A DNA stretch of 64,000 bases from Pseudomonas paeninsulae (GTDB taxonomy: Bacteria; Pseudomonadota; Gammaproteobacteria; Pseudomonadales; Pseudomonadaceae). The notes under the pieces were generated by a model. The model ran no database searches and was not told the DNA's origin. It saw only the letters and a program-made list of their open reading frames with translations. A program made the position numbers and the translations under genes. The stretch is taken from contig NZ_CP141799.1 of the NCBI RefSeq assembly GCF_035621475.1, forward strand, positions 714,001 to 778,000, written 5' to 3'. Positions 1 to 10,014 of this stretch are shown here, piece after piece. Position 1 is the stretch's first letter. Each line of letters opens with the position of its first letter.

Positions 1-2
1 GC

Positions 3-1202
<1,200 letters not shown>

Positions 1203-1234
1203 ACCGCACGACAAGGCATTATTGGTGTGACCTG

Positions 1235-1249
1235 CAGGCTCGCAGCCTG
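1235..1249. terminator. Short hairpin after the hybrid kinase gene
   Basis: CAGGCT and AGCCTG form a perfect 6-bp stem with loop CGC, 33 bases after the stop codon. No T-tract follows, so intrinsic termination is doubtful. Confidence 0.25.
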
Positions 1250-1426
1250 AATAAGCGTCGGCGCAACCCGCGATTGCGCTTGGGCATAGGGTCTGTTCGA
1301 GCGGAATCGGAGCAAGCGAAAGCGGACGCAAAAGCCTGATCGGCCTCGATGTGAGGCGCAGGTTGTCCAGCCCCCCCTCAGCCCTCTCTCTTGGCCGAAA
1401 TGCCCCTTTGTGCAAACTCTGAAGCA

Positions 1427-1461
1427 TGATTCACTGAATTCAATTAATGAATCAGGATTCA
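1427..1461. promoter_or_regulatory. Nested TGATTCA-type inverted repeats before the TetR gene (candidate operator)
   Basis: The sequence holds TGATTCA (1427-1433), TGAATTCA (1435-1442, itself palindromic), TGAATCA (1448-1454) and GGATTCA (1455-1461). The first and third are a perfect inverted pair separated by 14 bases. The third and fourth also face each other as GAATC-AG-GATTC. The cluster ends four bases before the ATG of the TetR gene, which fits an autoregulatory operator. This is inferred from symmetry only. Confidence 0.5.
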
Positions 1462-1465
1462 GGCT

Positions 1466-2107
1466 ATGGCTTATCGCACCAGTGCCCTGCGTATCGACCG
1501 TGATCAAGCGCTGCGCGAACGGATTCTCGTCCGCGCCCTGGCCCGCGTAGTGGCTGGTGGTTTTGCCGCCCTGACCATGCAGGCGCTGGCCGAGGACGTG
1601 GGCATCGCCACCGGCAGCCTGTACCGGCATTTTCACAACAAGGGCGAATTGGCCGCCGAAGTCTTCGCTATTGCCAGCCAGGGTGAACTCGAGGCGCTGC
1701 TGCAGACCCTGCGTGCCCCAGGCCCACCCGCCGAGCGCCTGGCCGCCGGCTTGCAGCAGTTTGCTGCGCGGGCCTGGCACAGTCGACGTCTGGCCTTTGC
1801 CTTGATCGCCGAGCCGGTCGAGCCGCAGGTTGACGAGCAGCGTCTGCTCTACCGCGAGGCCTATGCCGAGTCGTTCGGCGAGCTGCTCGAGGAAGGTAAC
1901 GCGGCAGGTGTGTTCCGCGTCACCCATCTCGGCCTTACCGCTGCCTGCCTGGTCGGCGCTATCGCCGAAGCCCTGGTCGGTCCCTTGTCACCCCCCGCTC
2001 GCGCTGCCCGCGAAGCAGGTTATCCCGCCCTGAGCCTGAGTGAAGTCAGCCAGGGTCTGGTCACGTTCTGTCTACGCGCCGTTGGCGCCGAGGAGCCTCA
2101 GTCATGA
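1466..2107 (+). CDS. TetR/AcrR-family transcriptional regulator
   Basis: This 213-residue protein has the usual TetR layout. An N-terminal helix-turn-helix lies at about residues 15-60 (ALAEDVGIATGSLYRHF is the recognition region, with the typical YRHF end), followed by a helical ligand-binding domain of ordinary length. Its TGA overlaps the ATG of the acyl-CoA dehydrogenase gene by four bases (ATGA), so the two are translationally coupled and the regulator probably controls this pair. The inverted repeats just upstream are a plausible operator. The ligand is unknown; an acyl-CoA or fatty acid is a guess from the partner gene. Confidence 0.9.
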   Translation: MAYRTSALRIDRDQALRERILVRALARVVAGGFAALTMQALAEDVGIATGSLYRHFHNKGELAAEVFAIASQGELEALLQTLRAPGPPAERLAAGLQQFAARAWHSRRLAFALIAEPVEPQVDEQRLLYREAYAESFGELLEEGNAAGVFRVTHLGLTAACLVGAIAEALVGPLSPPARAAREAGYPALSLSEVSQGLVTFCLRAVGAEEPQS

Positions 2108-3753
2108 ATGCCAGTCAGCAAGCCGAAACCCATGAAGTGTTCAACCAGGTACCGCCGCTGGACGGCATCAATCTGTACCGTGTCGATTTGCCCTTGCAGC
2201 AATGGAGCAAGCGCTTCGGCGGCGGCTGGGCCGAGGCGCGGATCGACGCCTATGGCGCCTTGGCCGGCGGCGAGTTGATGGCCGCCGGCTTTCTCGCCAA
2301 CGAGAACAAACCGGTGTTCAAGAGCCACGACCGCTATGGCCAGCGCATCGATCTGGTCGAATACCATCCGGCCTATCACCAGCTGATGAGCACGGCCATC
2401 GAACACGGCATCCCCTCGCTGCCCTGGGCCGACCCGCGCCCCGGCGCCCAGGTCGCCCGCGCCGCCATGAGCTACCTGCACAGCCAGGCCGAAGCCGGTA
2501 GCGGTTGTCCGTTGACCATGACCTACGCCAGTGTGCCAGCGTTGCAATTGCAGCCTGATATCGCCGAAATCTGGCTGCCGAAGATCCTCTCCAGCCAATA
2601 CGATCCGCGTAACCTGCCGATTGAGCAGAAGACCGGCGCCACCATCGGCATGGCCATGACCGAGAAGCAGGGCGGCACCGACGTGCGCGCCAACACCACC
2701 CGCGCCTACCCAGTCGGCGCCGGCGGGCCCGGTCAGGCCTATGAGTTGGTCGGCCACAAGTGGTTCTGCTCGGCGCCGATGTGCGACGCCTTCCTCACCC
2801 TGGCCTACACCGACAAGGGCCTGACCTGCTTCCTGCTGCCGCGCCACCGCCCCGACGGCACGCGCAACGAGCTGTATATCCAGCGCCTGAAAAACAAGCT
2901 GGGCAACTGGTCGAATGCCTCCAGTGAAATCGAATATCGCGGCGCCCTGGCCTGGATGATCGGGGAGGAAGGGCGCGGCGTGCCGACCATCATCGAAATG
3001 GTCGCACTGACCCGCTTCGACTGCATGATCGGCTCCAGCGCCCTGATGCGTCAGGCCCTGACCCAGGCCGCCCATCACTGCGCCTACCGCCAGGTTGGCG
3101 GCCGGGTGCTCAGTGAGCAGCCGCTGATGCAGAACGTTCTGGCCGACCTGGCCCTGGAAAGCGAAGCGGCGCTGGCCCTGACCCTGCGCCTGGGCCAGGC
3201 GCTGGATCACCCGCATGACCAGCAACAAGCCAAGTTCGCCCGCCTGGTCACCGCGGTCGGCAAGTATTGGATCTGCAAGCGCGCGCCGGCGATGATCAAC
3301 GAGGCTGCCGAGTGCATGGGCGGCGCCGGCTACGTCGAAGACAGCATCCTGCCGCGGCTGTACCGCGAGGCACCGGTCAACTCGACCTGGGAAGGCTCGG
3401 GCAACGTGCAGTGCCTGGACGTGCTGCGCGCGCTGTCGAAGGAGCCGGGCGTGCTCGACGCACTATTCGCCGAGCTGGGCGACGGCCATGGCGATGCTCG
3501 GCTGAAAAGGCATATCGATAAACTCCAGGCAGATTTCCGCGACACCGCCGACATCCAGTACCGCGCCCGCCAACTGACCGAAGACGTGGCCCTGGCCCTG
3601 CAGGCCAAGCTGCTGCTGGAGGCCGGCAACGCCGTGGTAAGCGACGCCTTTATCGCCAGCCGTTTGGGCGACGGCGGACGGGTCTACGGCACCCTGCCAC
3701 GCGGTGTGGATGTCGCGGCGATATTGGCCCGCAGCACGCCGCATCTGCTTTGA
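2104..3753 (+). CDS. AidB-like acyl-CoA dehydrogenase
   Basis: The 549-residue protein matches the AidB branch of acyl-CoA dehydrogenases in length (E. coli AidB is 541) and in hallmark segments: the N-terminal region FNQVPPLDGINLY, MAMTEKQGGTDVRANTT in the middle domain, and ECMGGAGYVEDS followed by LPRLYREAPVNSTWEGSGN in the C-terminal helical domain. Proteins of this type bind FAD. AidB itself is linked to the alkylation response and binds DNA, but many homologues are annotated simply as acyl-CoA dehydrogenases acting on branched or short acyl-CoA. The gene is coupled to an upstream TetR regulator rather than to ada/alkB, which favours a metabolic role. I therefore give no gene symbol. Confidence 0.88.
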   Translation: MNASQQAETHEVFNQVPPLDGINLYRVDLPLQQWSKRFGGGWAEARIDAYGALAGGELMAAGFLANENKPVFKSHDRYGQRIDLVEYHPAYHQLMSTAIEHGIPSLPWADPRPGAQVARAAMSYLHSQAEAGSGCPLTMTYASVPALQLQPDIAEIWLPKILSSQYDPRNLPIEQKTGATIGMAMTEKQGGTDVRANTTRAYPVGAGGPGQAYELVGHKWFCSAPMCDAFLTLAYTDKGLTCFLLPRHRPDGTRNELYIQRLKNKLGNWSNASSEIEYRGALAWMIGEEGRGVPTIIEMVALTRFDCMIGSSALMRQALTQAAHHCAYRQVGGRVLSEQPLMQNVLADLALESEAALALTLRLGQALDHPHDQQQAKFARLVTAVGKYWICKRAPAMINEAAECMGGAGYVEDSILPRLYREAPVNSTWEGSGNVQCLDVLRALSKEPGVLDALFAELGDGHGDARLKRHIDKLQADFRDTADIQYRARQLTEDVALALQAKLLLEAGNAVVSDAFIASRLGDGGRVYGTLPRGVDVAAILARSTPHLL

Positions 3754-3782
3754 GGCAGTAGCTGGGGGAGGTGAGTAGCGAC

Positions 3783-3872
3783 GTGCTCCCCGCGCCAGCG
3801 GGGATGAACCGTACGGTGACAGCCAGTCAGGCCGCCTCTGGATGTGTTCCCCGCGCCGGTTGGGATGGCAGC
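3783..3872 (+). CRISPR. Relic type I-E CRISPR: two repeats, one 32-base spacer, no cas genes
   Basis: A 29-base repeat (3783-3811) starts GTGCTCCCCGCGCC and ends GGGGATGAACCG, the well-known type I-E repeat sequence. A second copy (3844-3872) starts GTGTTCCCCGCGCC and matches at 20 of 29 positions; its 3' part is degenerate, as usual for the last repeat of an array. Between them lies a spacer of exactly 32 bases (3812-3843), which gives the canonical 61-base I-E period. The first repeat contains the CCCCGC/GCGGGG stem and the second has lost it. No further repeat is seen one period to either side, no AT-rich leader precedes it, and no cas gene occurs in the window. Confidence 0.82.
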
Positions 3873-3948
3873 GGGCAGGGCGCTGCTATCGAGCTGGCCG
3901 CCCCGCGGTTGCAGGCTGGCGGGTCCCCTTTGCAATGGAGATAACGCA

Positions 3949-4275
3949 ATGACCCGCCAACAAGCCTTCCATCACGAATACCGCCAGGCCTGCCTGCAGC
4001 GCGGCATCGATCCCCTGGCCGAATTGCGGCATCTGGAGCGCGCGCATATCCTCGGCCAGCCGCTGTTCCTCGATCATCTGCGCAGCCACCTGTGGTTGCT
4101 GGCCTGGGCCTGGCGTCAGGCTGACTGGGCGGAGTTGGCCGCGCAGCTGCTGCGGTTGCCCGGTAGCCCGGGCTCGTTGCTGGGTTTGTATCCGCGCGGT
4201 AACCCCGGCACCCGGCGGGTCGGGCCGTTGACTGCGCAACCGTTGCCGGAGGATCTCCAGCGGCTGCTGGAGTAG
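3949..4275 (+). CDS. DUF3703 family protein
   Basis: A 108-residue protein whose core HLERAHILGQP, followed by a Trp-rich helix (LWLLAWAWRQ), is characteristic of DUF3703. The function of this family is not established. The ATG at 3949 is chosen because GGAG (3937-3940) sits 8 bases upstream. An in-frame start further upstream would begin inside the CRISPR repeat and is not believable. There is no signal peptide, and the protein is probably cytosolic. It is followed by the AMP nucleosidase gene in the same direction after about 70 bases. Confidence 0.8.
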   Translation: MTRQQAFHHEYRQACLQRGIDPLAELRHLERAHILGQPLFLDHLRSHLWLLAWAWRQADWAELAAQLLRLPGSPGSLLGLYPRGNPGTRRVGPLTAQPLPEDLQRLLE

Positions 4276-4347
4276 CCACGTCGCGCTATGCCAAGGCGCG
4301 GCGATCAAGGCAAGATAGGCGCGTGTATTCAGCCAGGAATATCTGCC

Positions 4348-5823
4348 GTGACCCCCAGCTTAGAAGACTTCGTCGTTGCCACTACTGCCGAAGAGGCCGT
4401 GGATCGCCTGGCCGCCCTGCATCAGCAAGCCACCAGCGCCCTGAGTCGGGCGCTCAAGCGCTATGTCAAGGAAGGCATCAAGCCTGACGCCGAGCAACTG
4501 CACCAGTTCCATTACCCCGAGCTGCGCCTGATTTACGCGGGCCAGGGCGAGGTGCCCACGACGTTGCGCGCCTATGCCAAGGTCCAGGTGCCCGGTACCT
4601 ACAGCATCACCGTCACTCACCCCGAGGCGTTTCGCAGCTACCTGCTGGAGCAATTGCAGCCGCTGATGCATGACTTTACCGTGCGTGTCGAAGTGGGTAT
4701 CAGCCAGCAGAACATTCCTTATCCCTATGTGGTCGAGCATGGCGATGAGCTGGCCGGCTCGGGGGTTACCGCCGCCGAACTGGCGCGGGTCTTCCCCAGC
4801 ACCGACCTGTCTGCCGCCACCGACGGCACTGCCGACGGCCTGTACGACTGGGAGAGCGCGGAGCAATTGCCGCTGGCGCTATTCGATGCGGCGCGAGTCG
4901 ATTTTTCCCTGCGTCGCCTGGTGCATTACACCGGCAGCGACTGGCGCCATGTGCAACCGTGGATATTGCTGACCAATTATCACCGCTACGTCGACCAGTT
5001 CATTCGTCATGGCCTGGATGTGCTGCAGGCTGATTCGCGTTTCGTGCGCATGGTGCTGCCGGGCAACGTGGTGATCGAACGCGGCATGGCCGAAGGCGAG
5101 ATGCAGGCGATCATCGAGACCGTGGTCTGGCACCGCTATCAGATGCCGGCCTACCACCTGCAGGGCGCCAGCCCTGGCGATGGCATCACCCTGGTGAACA
5201 TTGGTGTGGGGCCGTCCAACGCGAAAAACATCACCGACCACCTGGCCGTGCTGCGCCCGCACTGCTGGTTGATGATCGGTCACTGCGGTGGCCTGCGCCA
5301 ATCGCAGACCATCGGCGATTACGTGCTGGCCCACGCCTACATGCGCCGCGACGGGATTCTCGATCGGGTGCTGCCGCCCAACATTCCCCTGCCGGCCCTG
5401 GCCGAAGTGCAGATGGCCTTGCAAGAGGCTGCCGCGCAAGTCACCGGCGAGCATGGCGATGCGCTCAAACGGCGCCTGCGTACCGGCACCGTGCTGACGT
5501 ACGATGATCGCAACTGGGAATTGCGCTGGGCTCAGGAGCGGCCGCTGATCAACCTGTCGCGCGCCGTGGCGGTGGACATGGAGAGCGGCACCATCGCCGC
5601 CCAGGGCTATCGCCTGCGGGTGCCCTACGGCACCCTGTTGTGCGTCTCGGACAAGCCGCTGCACAGCGAGATCAAATTGCCTGGTGCTGCTGGCGCCTTC
5701 TACGAGCGGGCGGTGACCCAGCACCTGCACATCGGCATCGCCGCCCTCGATCTGCTGCGTAGCCAGCTCAACTCCCTGCACTCGCGCAAGCTGCGCAGCT
5801 TCGATGAGCCGCCGTTCCGCTAG
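4348..5823 (+). CDS. amn: AMP nucleosidase
   Basis: The protein hydrolyses AMP to adenine and ribose 5-phosphate (EC 3.2.2.4) in purine salvage and adenylate control. The N-terminal regulatory domain covers roughly residues 1-190. The C-terminal half is a nucleoside-phosphorylase fold with GVGPSNAKNITDHLAVL, IGHCGGLRQSQTIGDYV and DMESGTIAAQGYR. I chose GTG at 4348 (491 aa, like the E. coli 484 aa enzyme) because AGGA at 4335-4338 is well spaced from it. An in-frame ATG at 4288 would add 20 residues without a visible ribosome-binding site. The stop lies only five bases from the end of the convergent LysR gene. Confidence 0.95.
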   Translation: MTPSLEDFVVATTAEEAVDRLAALHQQATSALSRALKRYVKEGIKPDAEQLHQFHYPELRLIYAGQGEVPTTLRAYAKVQVPGTYSITVTHPEAFRSYLLEQLQPLMHDFTVRVEVGISQQNIPYPYVVEHGDELAGSGVTAAELARVFPSTDLSAATDGTADGLYDWESAEQLPLALFDAARVDFSLRRLVHYTGSDWRHVQPWILLTNYHRYVDQFIRHGLDVLQADSRFVRMVLPGNVVIERGMAEGEMQAIIETVVWHRYQMPAYHLQGASPGDGITLVNIGVGPSNAKNITDHLAVLRPHCWLMIGHCGGLRQSQTIGDYVLAHAYMRRDGILDRVLPPNIPLPALAEVQMALQEAAAQVTGEHGDALKRRLRTGTVLTYDDRNWELRWAQERPLINLSRAVAVDMESGTIAAQGYRLRVPYGTLLCVSDKPLHSEIKLPGAAGAFYERAVTQHLHIGIAALDLLRSQLNSLHSRKLRSFDEPPFR

Positions 5824-5828
5824 GGGCG

Positions 5829-6704
5829 TCAGGCACTGGGAAGCGTGCTGCTGTGCAGCGCGCTTTCCAGCCACTGGCAGAAGCTGCGGGTCTGCGGGTC
5901 GTGTTCGCTGTCGCGGTGGATCAGCCAGGCCCAGTTGGCGCCGCGGATGGTCTGCGCCACCAGCGGCTGCAATAACCCTGCGCCACGTGCCTGCTCGGCC
6001 AGCAACTGGCTGACCAGGGCAATCCCCAGGCCCTGGCAGGCCGCATCCAGCAATAGACCCGGGTCGGAGAAATTCAGGCCCTGGCTGTGCTGGCCGATAT
6101 CCGCGCCGCCCTGTACCTGCCAATGGCTCCAGTCCATCTCCCGCTCGCCGTGCAAGGTGGTGCGCTCGGCCGCGTCCTGGTTCAGCAGGCTGGGGTGGCA
6201 GGCGGGGTAGAGGCGATCCTCCAGCAGCACCCGGAAGCTGCACTCGGCCTGGGCGCTGAGGTCGTCGCGCACGGCGATGTCGATGGTCTGGGTGGCCATG
6301 TCCGGGGGATCAAAGGTGCTCAGTAGCCACAGGTCGACCTCCGGATGCAGGCGATGGAACTCGCCCAGGCGCGGCATCAGCCAGTGGCGGGCGAAGGCCG
6401 GGCTGGTATTGAGCACCAGTTGGTTGGGCTTGCGGTACTGCTCCAGGCGGCGGATGCCCACCGCCAGTTGCTGCAGCAGCGACTGGGTGGTGCTGAGCAG
6501 ATCAAAACCGGCATCGCTCAGGCTGACGCGGCGGCCGCTGCGGAAAAACAGTGGCTGCTCTAGGTAGCTTTCCAGGCTGCGAATCTGTTGGCTGATCGCC
6601 GACTGAGTGAGGTGCAGCTCTTCGGCAGCCTTGTGGAAACTGCCCAGGCGGGCGGCGGCTTCGAAGCCGCGCAGGGTGTTCAGGGGTGGCCAGTGTTTGA
6701 GCAT
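5829..6704 (-). CDS. LysR-family regulator (GcvA-like), divergent from agmatine deiminase
   Basis: A 291-residue LysR protein. The N-terminal winged helix LNTLRGFEAAARLGSFHKAAEELHL is followed by TQSAISQQIRSLE and a co-inducer domain containing LNTSPAFARHWLMPRL. The sequence is closest in style to the GcvA subgroup. It is divergently transcribed from the agmatine deiminase gene with 134 bases between the starts, the usual arrangement for a LysR regulator of its neighbour. It is therefore a likely activator of the aguAB cluster responding to agmatine or a product; this is inference. The intergenic region contains a CTAAT motif (6720-6724), the half-site described for E. coli GcvA. Confidence 0.9.
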   Translation of the reverse strand: MLKHWPPLNTLRGFEAAARLGSFHKAAEELHLTQSAISQQIRSLESYLEQPLFFRSGRRVSLSDAGFDLLSTTQSLLQQLAVGIRRLEQYRKPNQLVLNTSPAFARHWLMPRLGEFHRLHPEVDLWLLSTFDPPDMATQTIDIAVRDDLSAQAECSFRVLLEDRLYPACHPSLLNQDAAERTTLHGEREMDWSHWQVQGGADIGQHSQGLNFSDPGLLLDAACQGLGIALVSQLLAEQARGAGLLQPLVAQTIRGANWAWLIHRDSEHDPQTRSFCQWLESALHSSTLPSA

Positions 6705-6838
6705 GATTGATAAGCCTTGCTAATCAGAATTGGGCAAAATCTATCGTTTGTTGCGTGATTTTTACAGGCTTAGCATACAAGTCATCACCGCATTCGCGGT
6801 TTTCAGTGATAACAAATACTTAACTGAAAGGTACTTGT
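6705..6838. promoter_or_regulatory. Divergent control region between the LysR gene and agmatine deiminase
   Basis: 134 bases, clearly AT-richer than the flanking genes. It includes TTGATAAGCCTTGCTAATC, which has LysR-type symmetry, and AAAGG shortly before the ATG at 6839. The promoter elements themselves are weak and I do not assign them. Confidence 0.45.
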
Positions 6839-7897
6839 ATGCAGCACGAAGCAGTAGCGCAAGATGGCTGGATGATGCCGGCGGAGTGGGTGCCGCACGC
6901 CGCCACCTGGATGGTCTGGCCGCACAATCAGGCGCTGTGGGAATCGACCTGGGGCGTGACCCTGGCGGCGGTGCAGGTCGACTTCGCCCGGGTGGTCAAC
7001 GCCATCGCCCGTTTCGAACCGGTAAAGCTGGTGGTCGACCCCTCGGCCATCAGTCGTGCCCGTGAGCTGTGCGGGGCGAACGTCGAGCTGATCGAACTGG
7101 CGGTCAACGACAGCTGGTGCCGCGACTCCGGGCCGAGCTTCATCTGCCACCCGCAACTGGGCCTGGCCGGGGTCAGCTGGCGCTTCAATGCCTGGGGCGG
7201 AAAATCCGAACACGATCTGGACGAAGGCCTGGCTCGGCGCATCCTCAACGACCTCGGTCTGGAGTGCTTCGGCACGCCGCTGGCCAACGAGGGCGGTGCG
7301 ATTCACGTCGACGGCGACGGCACGCTGATCACCACCGAGTCGGTACTGCTCAACGCCAACCGCAACCCGGGCATGAGCAAGGTCGAGATGGAGGAAATCT
7401 TCGTCCGTCTGCTCGGGGTGAAGAAGACCATCTGGCTGCCGGGAGACCCGCAGTACGTCACCGGCGACATGACCGACGGCCACGTCGATGGTGTGTGCGC
7501 CTTCGCCAAGCCCGGTGCGTTGCTGGTGGACGCCACCCGCGACCAGTCCTCGGTGTATGCCGAAGTGGTGCGCGAGAACCGTCGTGCCCTGGAACTGGCC
7601 ACCGATGCCCGCGGACGCCAGTTCGAGATGCTCGAGCTGTTCGAAGCCAGCGATGCCGTGGACAGCGAGGCCGAGGTGTTCTGCGCCTCCTACAGCAACT
7701 TCTACATCGCCAACGGCGCGATCATCATGCCGGCCTACGGCATTGCCGCCGATGAGGAAGCGGCGGCGACCCTGCGCATGGCCTTCCCGGGGCGTGAAGT
7801 GGTGCCGGTGCGCATCAATCAACTGGCCCATGGCGGCGGCGGGGTGCATTGCATCACCCAGCAACAGCCGGCCTGGCCGCTGCAAGGGGCGAAGTGA
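6839..7897 (+). CDS. aguA: Agmatine deiminase
   Basis: Converts agmatine to N-carbamoylputrescine and ammonia in the cytosol. The 352-residue protein shows the guanidino-group-modifying fold residues: WCRDSGP (R95, D96), the catalytic His in TDGHVDG (H215) and the nucleophile Cys in HGGGGVHCIT (C338). Its TGA shares one base with the next ATG (TGATG), so it is co-translated with the amidase that uses its product. Together with the divergent LysR gene this is a standard Pseudomonas-style agmatine-to-putrescine module. Confidence 0.95.
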   Translation: MQHEAVAQDGWMMPAEWVPHAATWMVWPHNQALWESTWGVTLAAVQVDFARVVNAIARFEPVKLVVDPSAISRARELCGANVELIELAVNDSWCRDSGPSFICHPQLGLAGVSWRFNAWGGKSEHDLDEGLARRILNDLGLECFGTPLANEGGAIHVDGDGTLITTESVLLNANRNPGMSKVEMEEIFVRLLGVKKTIWLPGDPQYVTGDMTDGHVDGVCAFAKPGALLVDATRDQSSVYAEVVRENRRALELATDARGRQFEMLELFEASDAVDSEAEVFCASYSNFYIANGAIIMPAYGIAADEEAAATLRMAFPGREVVPVRINQLAHGGGGVHCITQQQPAWPLQGAK

Positions 7898-8811
7898 TGA
7901 GTAAGCTGACCGTCGCCACCACTCAGTTCGCCTGCAGCTGGGACCTTGAGCACAACCTCGCTCAAGCCGAGCAACTGGTACGCGAAGCGGCCGCCAAGGG
8001 CGCGCAACTGATTCTGTTGCAGGAGCTGTTCGCCACACCGTATTTCTGCATCGAGCAGGATCACAAACACCTCTCGCTGGCCGAAGAATATGGCCAGAGC
8101 CGCGTACTCAAGCGCTTCGCCGCGCTGGCCAAGGAACTCGGCGTGGTATTGCCGCTGTCCTGGTTCGAGAAAGCCGGCAACGCCTACTTCAACTCGCTGG
8201 CGGTGGCCGATGCCGATGGTCGCCTGCTCGGGGTGTATCGCAAGACCCATATTCCCAACGCCATCGGTTACCAGGAGAAGGAATACTTCAGCCCCGGCGA
8301 CAGCGGCTTCCGCGTCTGGGACACCGCCTTCGGTCGCATCGGCGTGGCCATCTGCTGGGATCAGTGGTTCCCGGAAACCGCCCGCTGCCTGGCCTTGCAG
8401 GGCGCCGAGGTGCTGCTGTTCCCCACTGCCATCGGCTCCGAACCGGGTGCCGCGGCGCTGGACTCGCGTGACCACTGGCAACTGACCCAGCGCGGCCATG
8501 CCGCCGCCAACATCCTGCCGGTGGTAGCCGCCAACCGGGTCGGCCGCGAAGTGGCCACGACTGATCCGGCGCTGCAGATGAGCTTCTACGGTTCGTCCTT
8601 TATCACCGACCACAAGGGCAAGCTGCTGGCCGAGGCCGACCGCGACAGTAGCAGCGTATTGGTGCGCGAGCTGGATCTGGCTGTCATGCGTGAGGAGCGC
8701 CTGAGCTGGGGCATCTACCGGGATCGCCGCCCAGAAATGTACGGGCCGCTGCTGGGTCTGGATGGTAGCAACACCCATGTGCATTGGAATGATCGAGGAG
8801 TTCGGCTATGA
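7897..8811 (+). CDS. aguB: N-carbamoylputrescine amidase
   Basis: A nitrilase-superfamily hydrolase of 304 residues that turns N-carbamoylputrescine into putrescine, CO2 and ammonia. The catalytic triad is readable: E43 in LLQELFATPYF, K116 in YRKTHIP and C153 in AICWDQWFPE. The start at 7897 overlaps the stop of the deiminase gene. A further in-frame start at 7849 lies inside that gene and is not needed. The next gene again overlaps by four bases. Confidence 0.95.
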   Translation: MSKLTVATTQFACSWDLEHNLAQAEQLVREAAAKGAQLILLQELFATPYFCIEQDHKHLSLAEEYGQSRVLKRFAALAKELGVVLPLSWFEKAGNAYFNSLAVADADGRLLGVYRKTHIPNAIGYQEKEYFSPGDSGFRVWDTAFGRIGVAICWDQWFPETARCLALQGAEVLLFPTAIGSEPGAAALDSRDHWQLTQRGHAAANILPVVAANRVGREVATTDPALQMSFYGSSFITDHKGKLLAEADRDSSSVLVRELDLAVMREERLSWGIYRDRRPEMYGPLLGLDGSNTHVHWNDRGVRL

Positions 8812-9911
8812 ACCGTGGCACACCGCTGTTGCTCGTCTCCCTGAGCCTGGCCCTGGGCTGCGCCCAGGCGCAGGCCGAGGATGAGTCCAAGATCCTGCGT
8901 TTGTATAACTGGGCCGACTATTTCGCCGAAGACACTATTGCCAATTTCACCGAGGAAACCGGGATCAGGGTGATCTACGACGTTATGGAAGGCAGCGAGA
9001 CGCTAGAGGCCAAGATGATGTCGGGCAATAGCGGCTACGACCTGATCTTCCCCGGCGATACCGTGGCCGAGCGCCTGATGCGCGCCGGTGCGCTGCAAAA
9101 ACTTGATCCAGCGAAGCTTGAACACCTGGCCGATATCGAGCCGGGCCTGCGCAACCTGCAGACCCAGTACCCTTATTCGCGGCATGCCACCGTGCCGTAC
9201 ACCTGGGGCAGCATCGGCATCACCTATAACGCCGAGGCGATCAACAAACGCCTGGCCAGCGCGCCGGTGAACAGCCTCGACCTGCTATTCAAACCGGAAA
9301 ACGCGGCCAAGTTCGCCGACTGCGGGATCTCCATGATCGACTCTCCGGACGAAGTGCTGGCAGTCGTCCTCAACTACCTCGGGCGCTCGCCACGCAGCGC
9401 CGAGCCGGACGATCTCAAGGCGGCCGGCGAGCTGCTGGCGTCGATCAAACCCTCTCTCCGCAAGTTCCAGTCGCAACCGGTCACCGACCTGGTCAATGGC
9501 GACCTGTGCCTGTCGCTCGGCTACAGCGGCGACGTGACCCAGGCCCAGCGTGCGGCCAGTGCTGCCGGCAAACCGATGGACTTCCAGTTCCGCATCCCGC
9601 GCGAGGGCACCACGATCTGGATGGACACCATGGCCATCCCCGTGGATGCCCGTCACCCGGAATACGCCTACGCCTTTATCAACTTCGTCATGCGTCCGGC
9701 CAATATGGCGGCCATCAGCAACTTCACCGGCTACCCGACCTCCAGCGCCAAGGCGCGGCCAATGGTCGATGCCGACATGCGCAACAACCCGGATATCTAT
9801 GTCGATGAGGCCGCCTATGCGCGGCTGATTCCCGGCAAGGACATCCCGCAGCGCGATATGCGTGCGCGTATGCGCGCCTGGACCACTTTCAAAACCACCC
9901 GCAGCAACTGA
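8808..9911 (+). CDS. Polyamine ABC transporter substrate-binding protein (PotF/SpuD type)
   Basis: A 367-residue periplasmic protein with signal peptide (LLLVSLSLALGCAQAQA, cleavage near residue 23). Its mature start LRLYNWADYFAEDTIANFTEETGI is typical of putrescine/spermidine-binding proteins, and WGSIGITYN and IPREGTTIWMDTMAIP line the ligand site in that family. It overlaps aguB by ATGA, so it is part of the same operon. No permease or ATPase gene is adjacent, so it must work with a transporter encoded elsewhere or act as a scavenging or sensing protein. Whether it prefers agmatine or putrescine cannot be read from the sequence. Confidence 0.9.
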   Translation: MNRGTPLLLVSLSLALGCAQAQAEDESKILRLYNWADYFAEDTIANFTEETGIRVIYDVMEGSETLEAKMMSGNSGYDLIFPGDTVAERLMRAGALQKLDPAKLEHLADIEPGLRNLQTQYPYSRHATVPYTWGSIGITYNAEAINKRLASAPVNSLDLLFKPENAAKFADCGISMIDSPDEVLAVVLNYLGRSPRSAEPDDLKAAGELLASIKPSLRKFQSQPVTDLVNGDLCLSLGYSGDVTQAQRAASAAGKPMDFQFRIPREGTTIWMDTMAIPVDARHPEYAYAFINFVMRPANMAAISNFTGYPTSSAKARPMVDADMRNNPDIYVDEAAYARLIPGKDIPQRDMRARMRAWTTFKTTRSN

Positions 9912-10014
9912 CCCACACGCCTGTAAGCGCCCTGCAGCCACGGCTGCCGGGCGTTACGGCGTAGCCATGCGCGCTGATCAGCGGCCGCACCATCCACCAC
10001 CGAGGGACAACCCT

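Noticed and set aside
3844..3948. N-terminal extension of the DUF3703 gene
   Set aside because: It would start within the degenerate CRISPR repeat. The ATG at 3949 has a good GGAG site and matches the family start.
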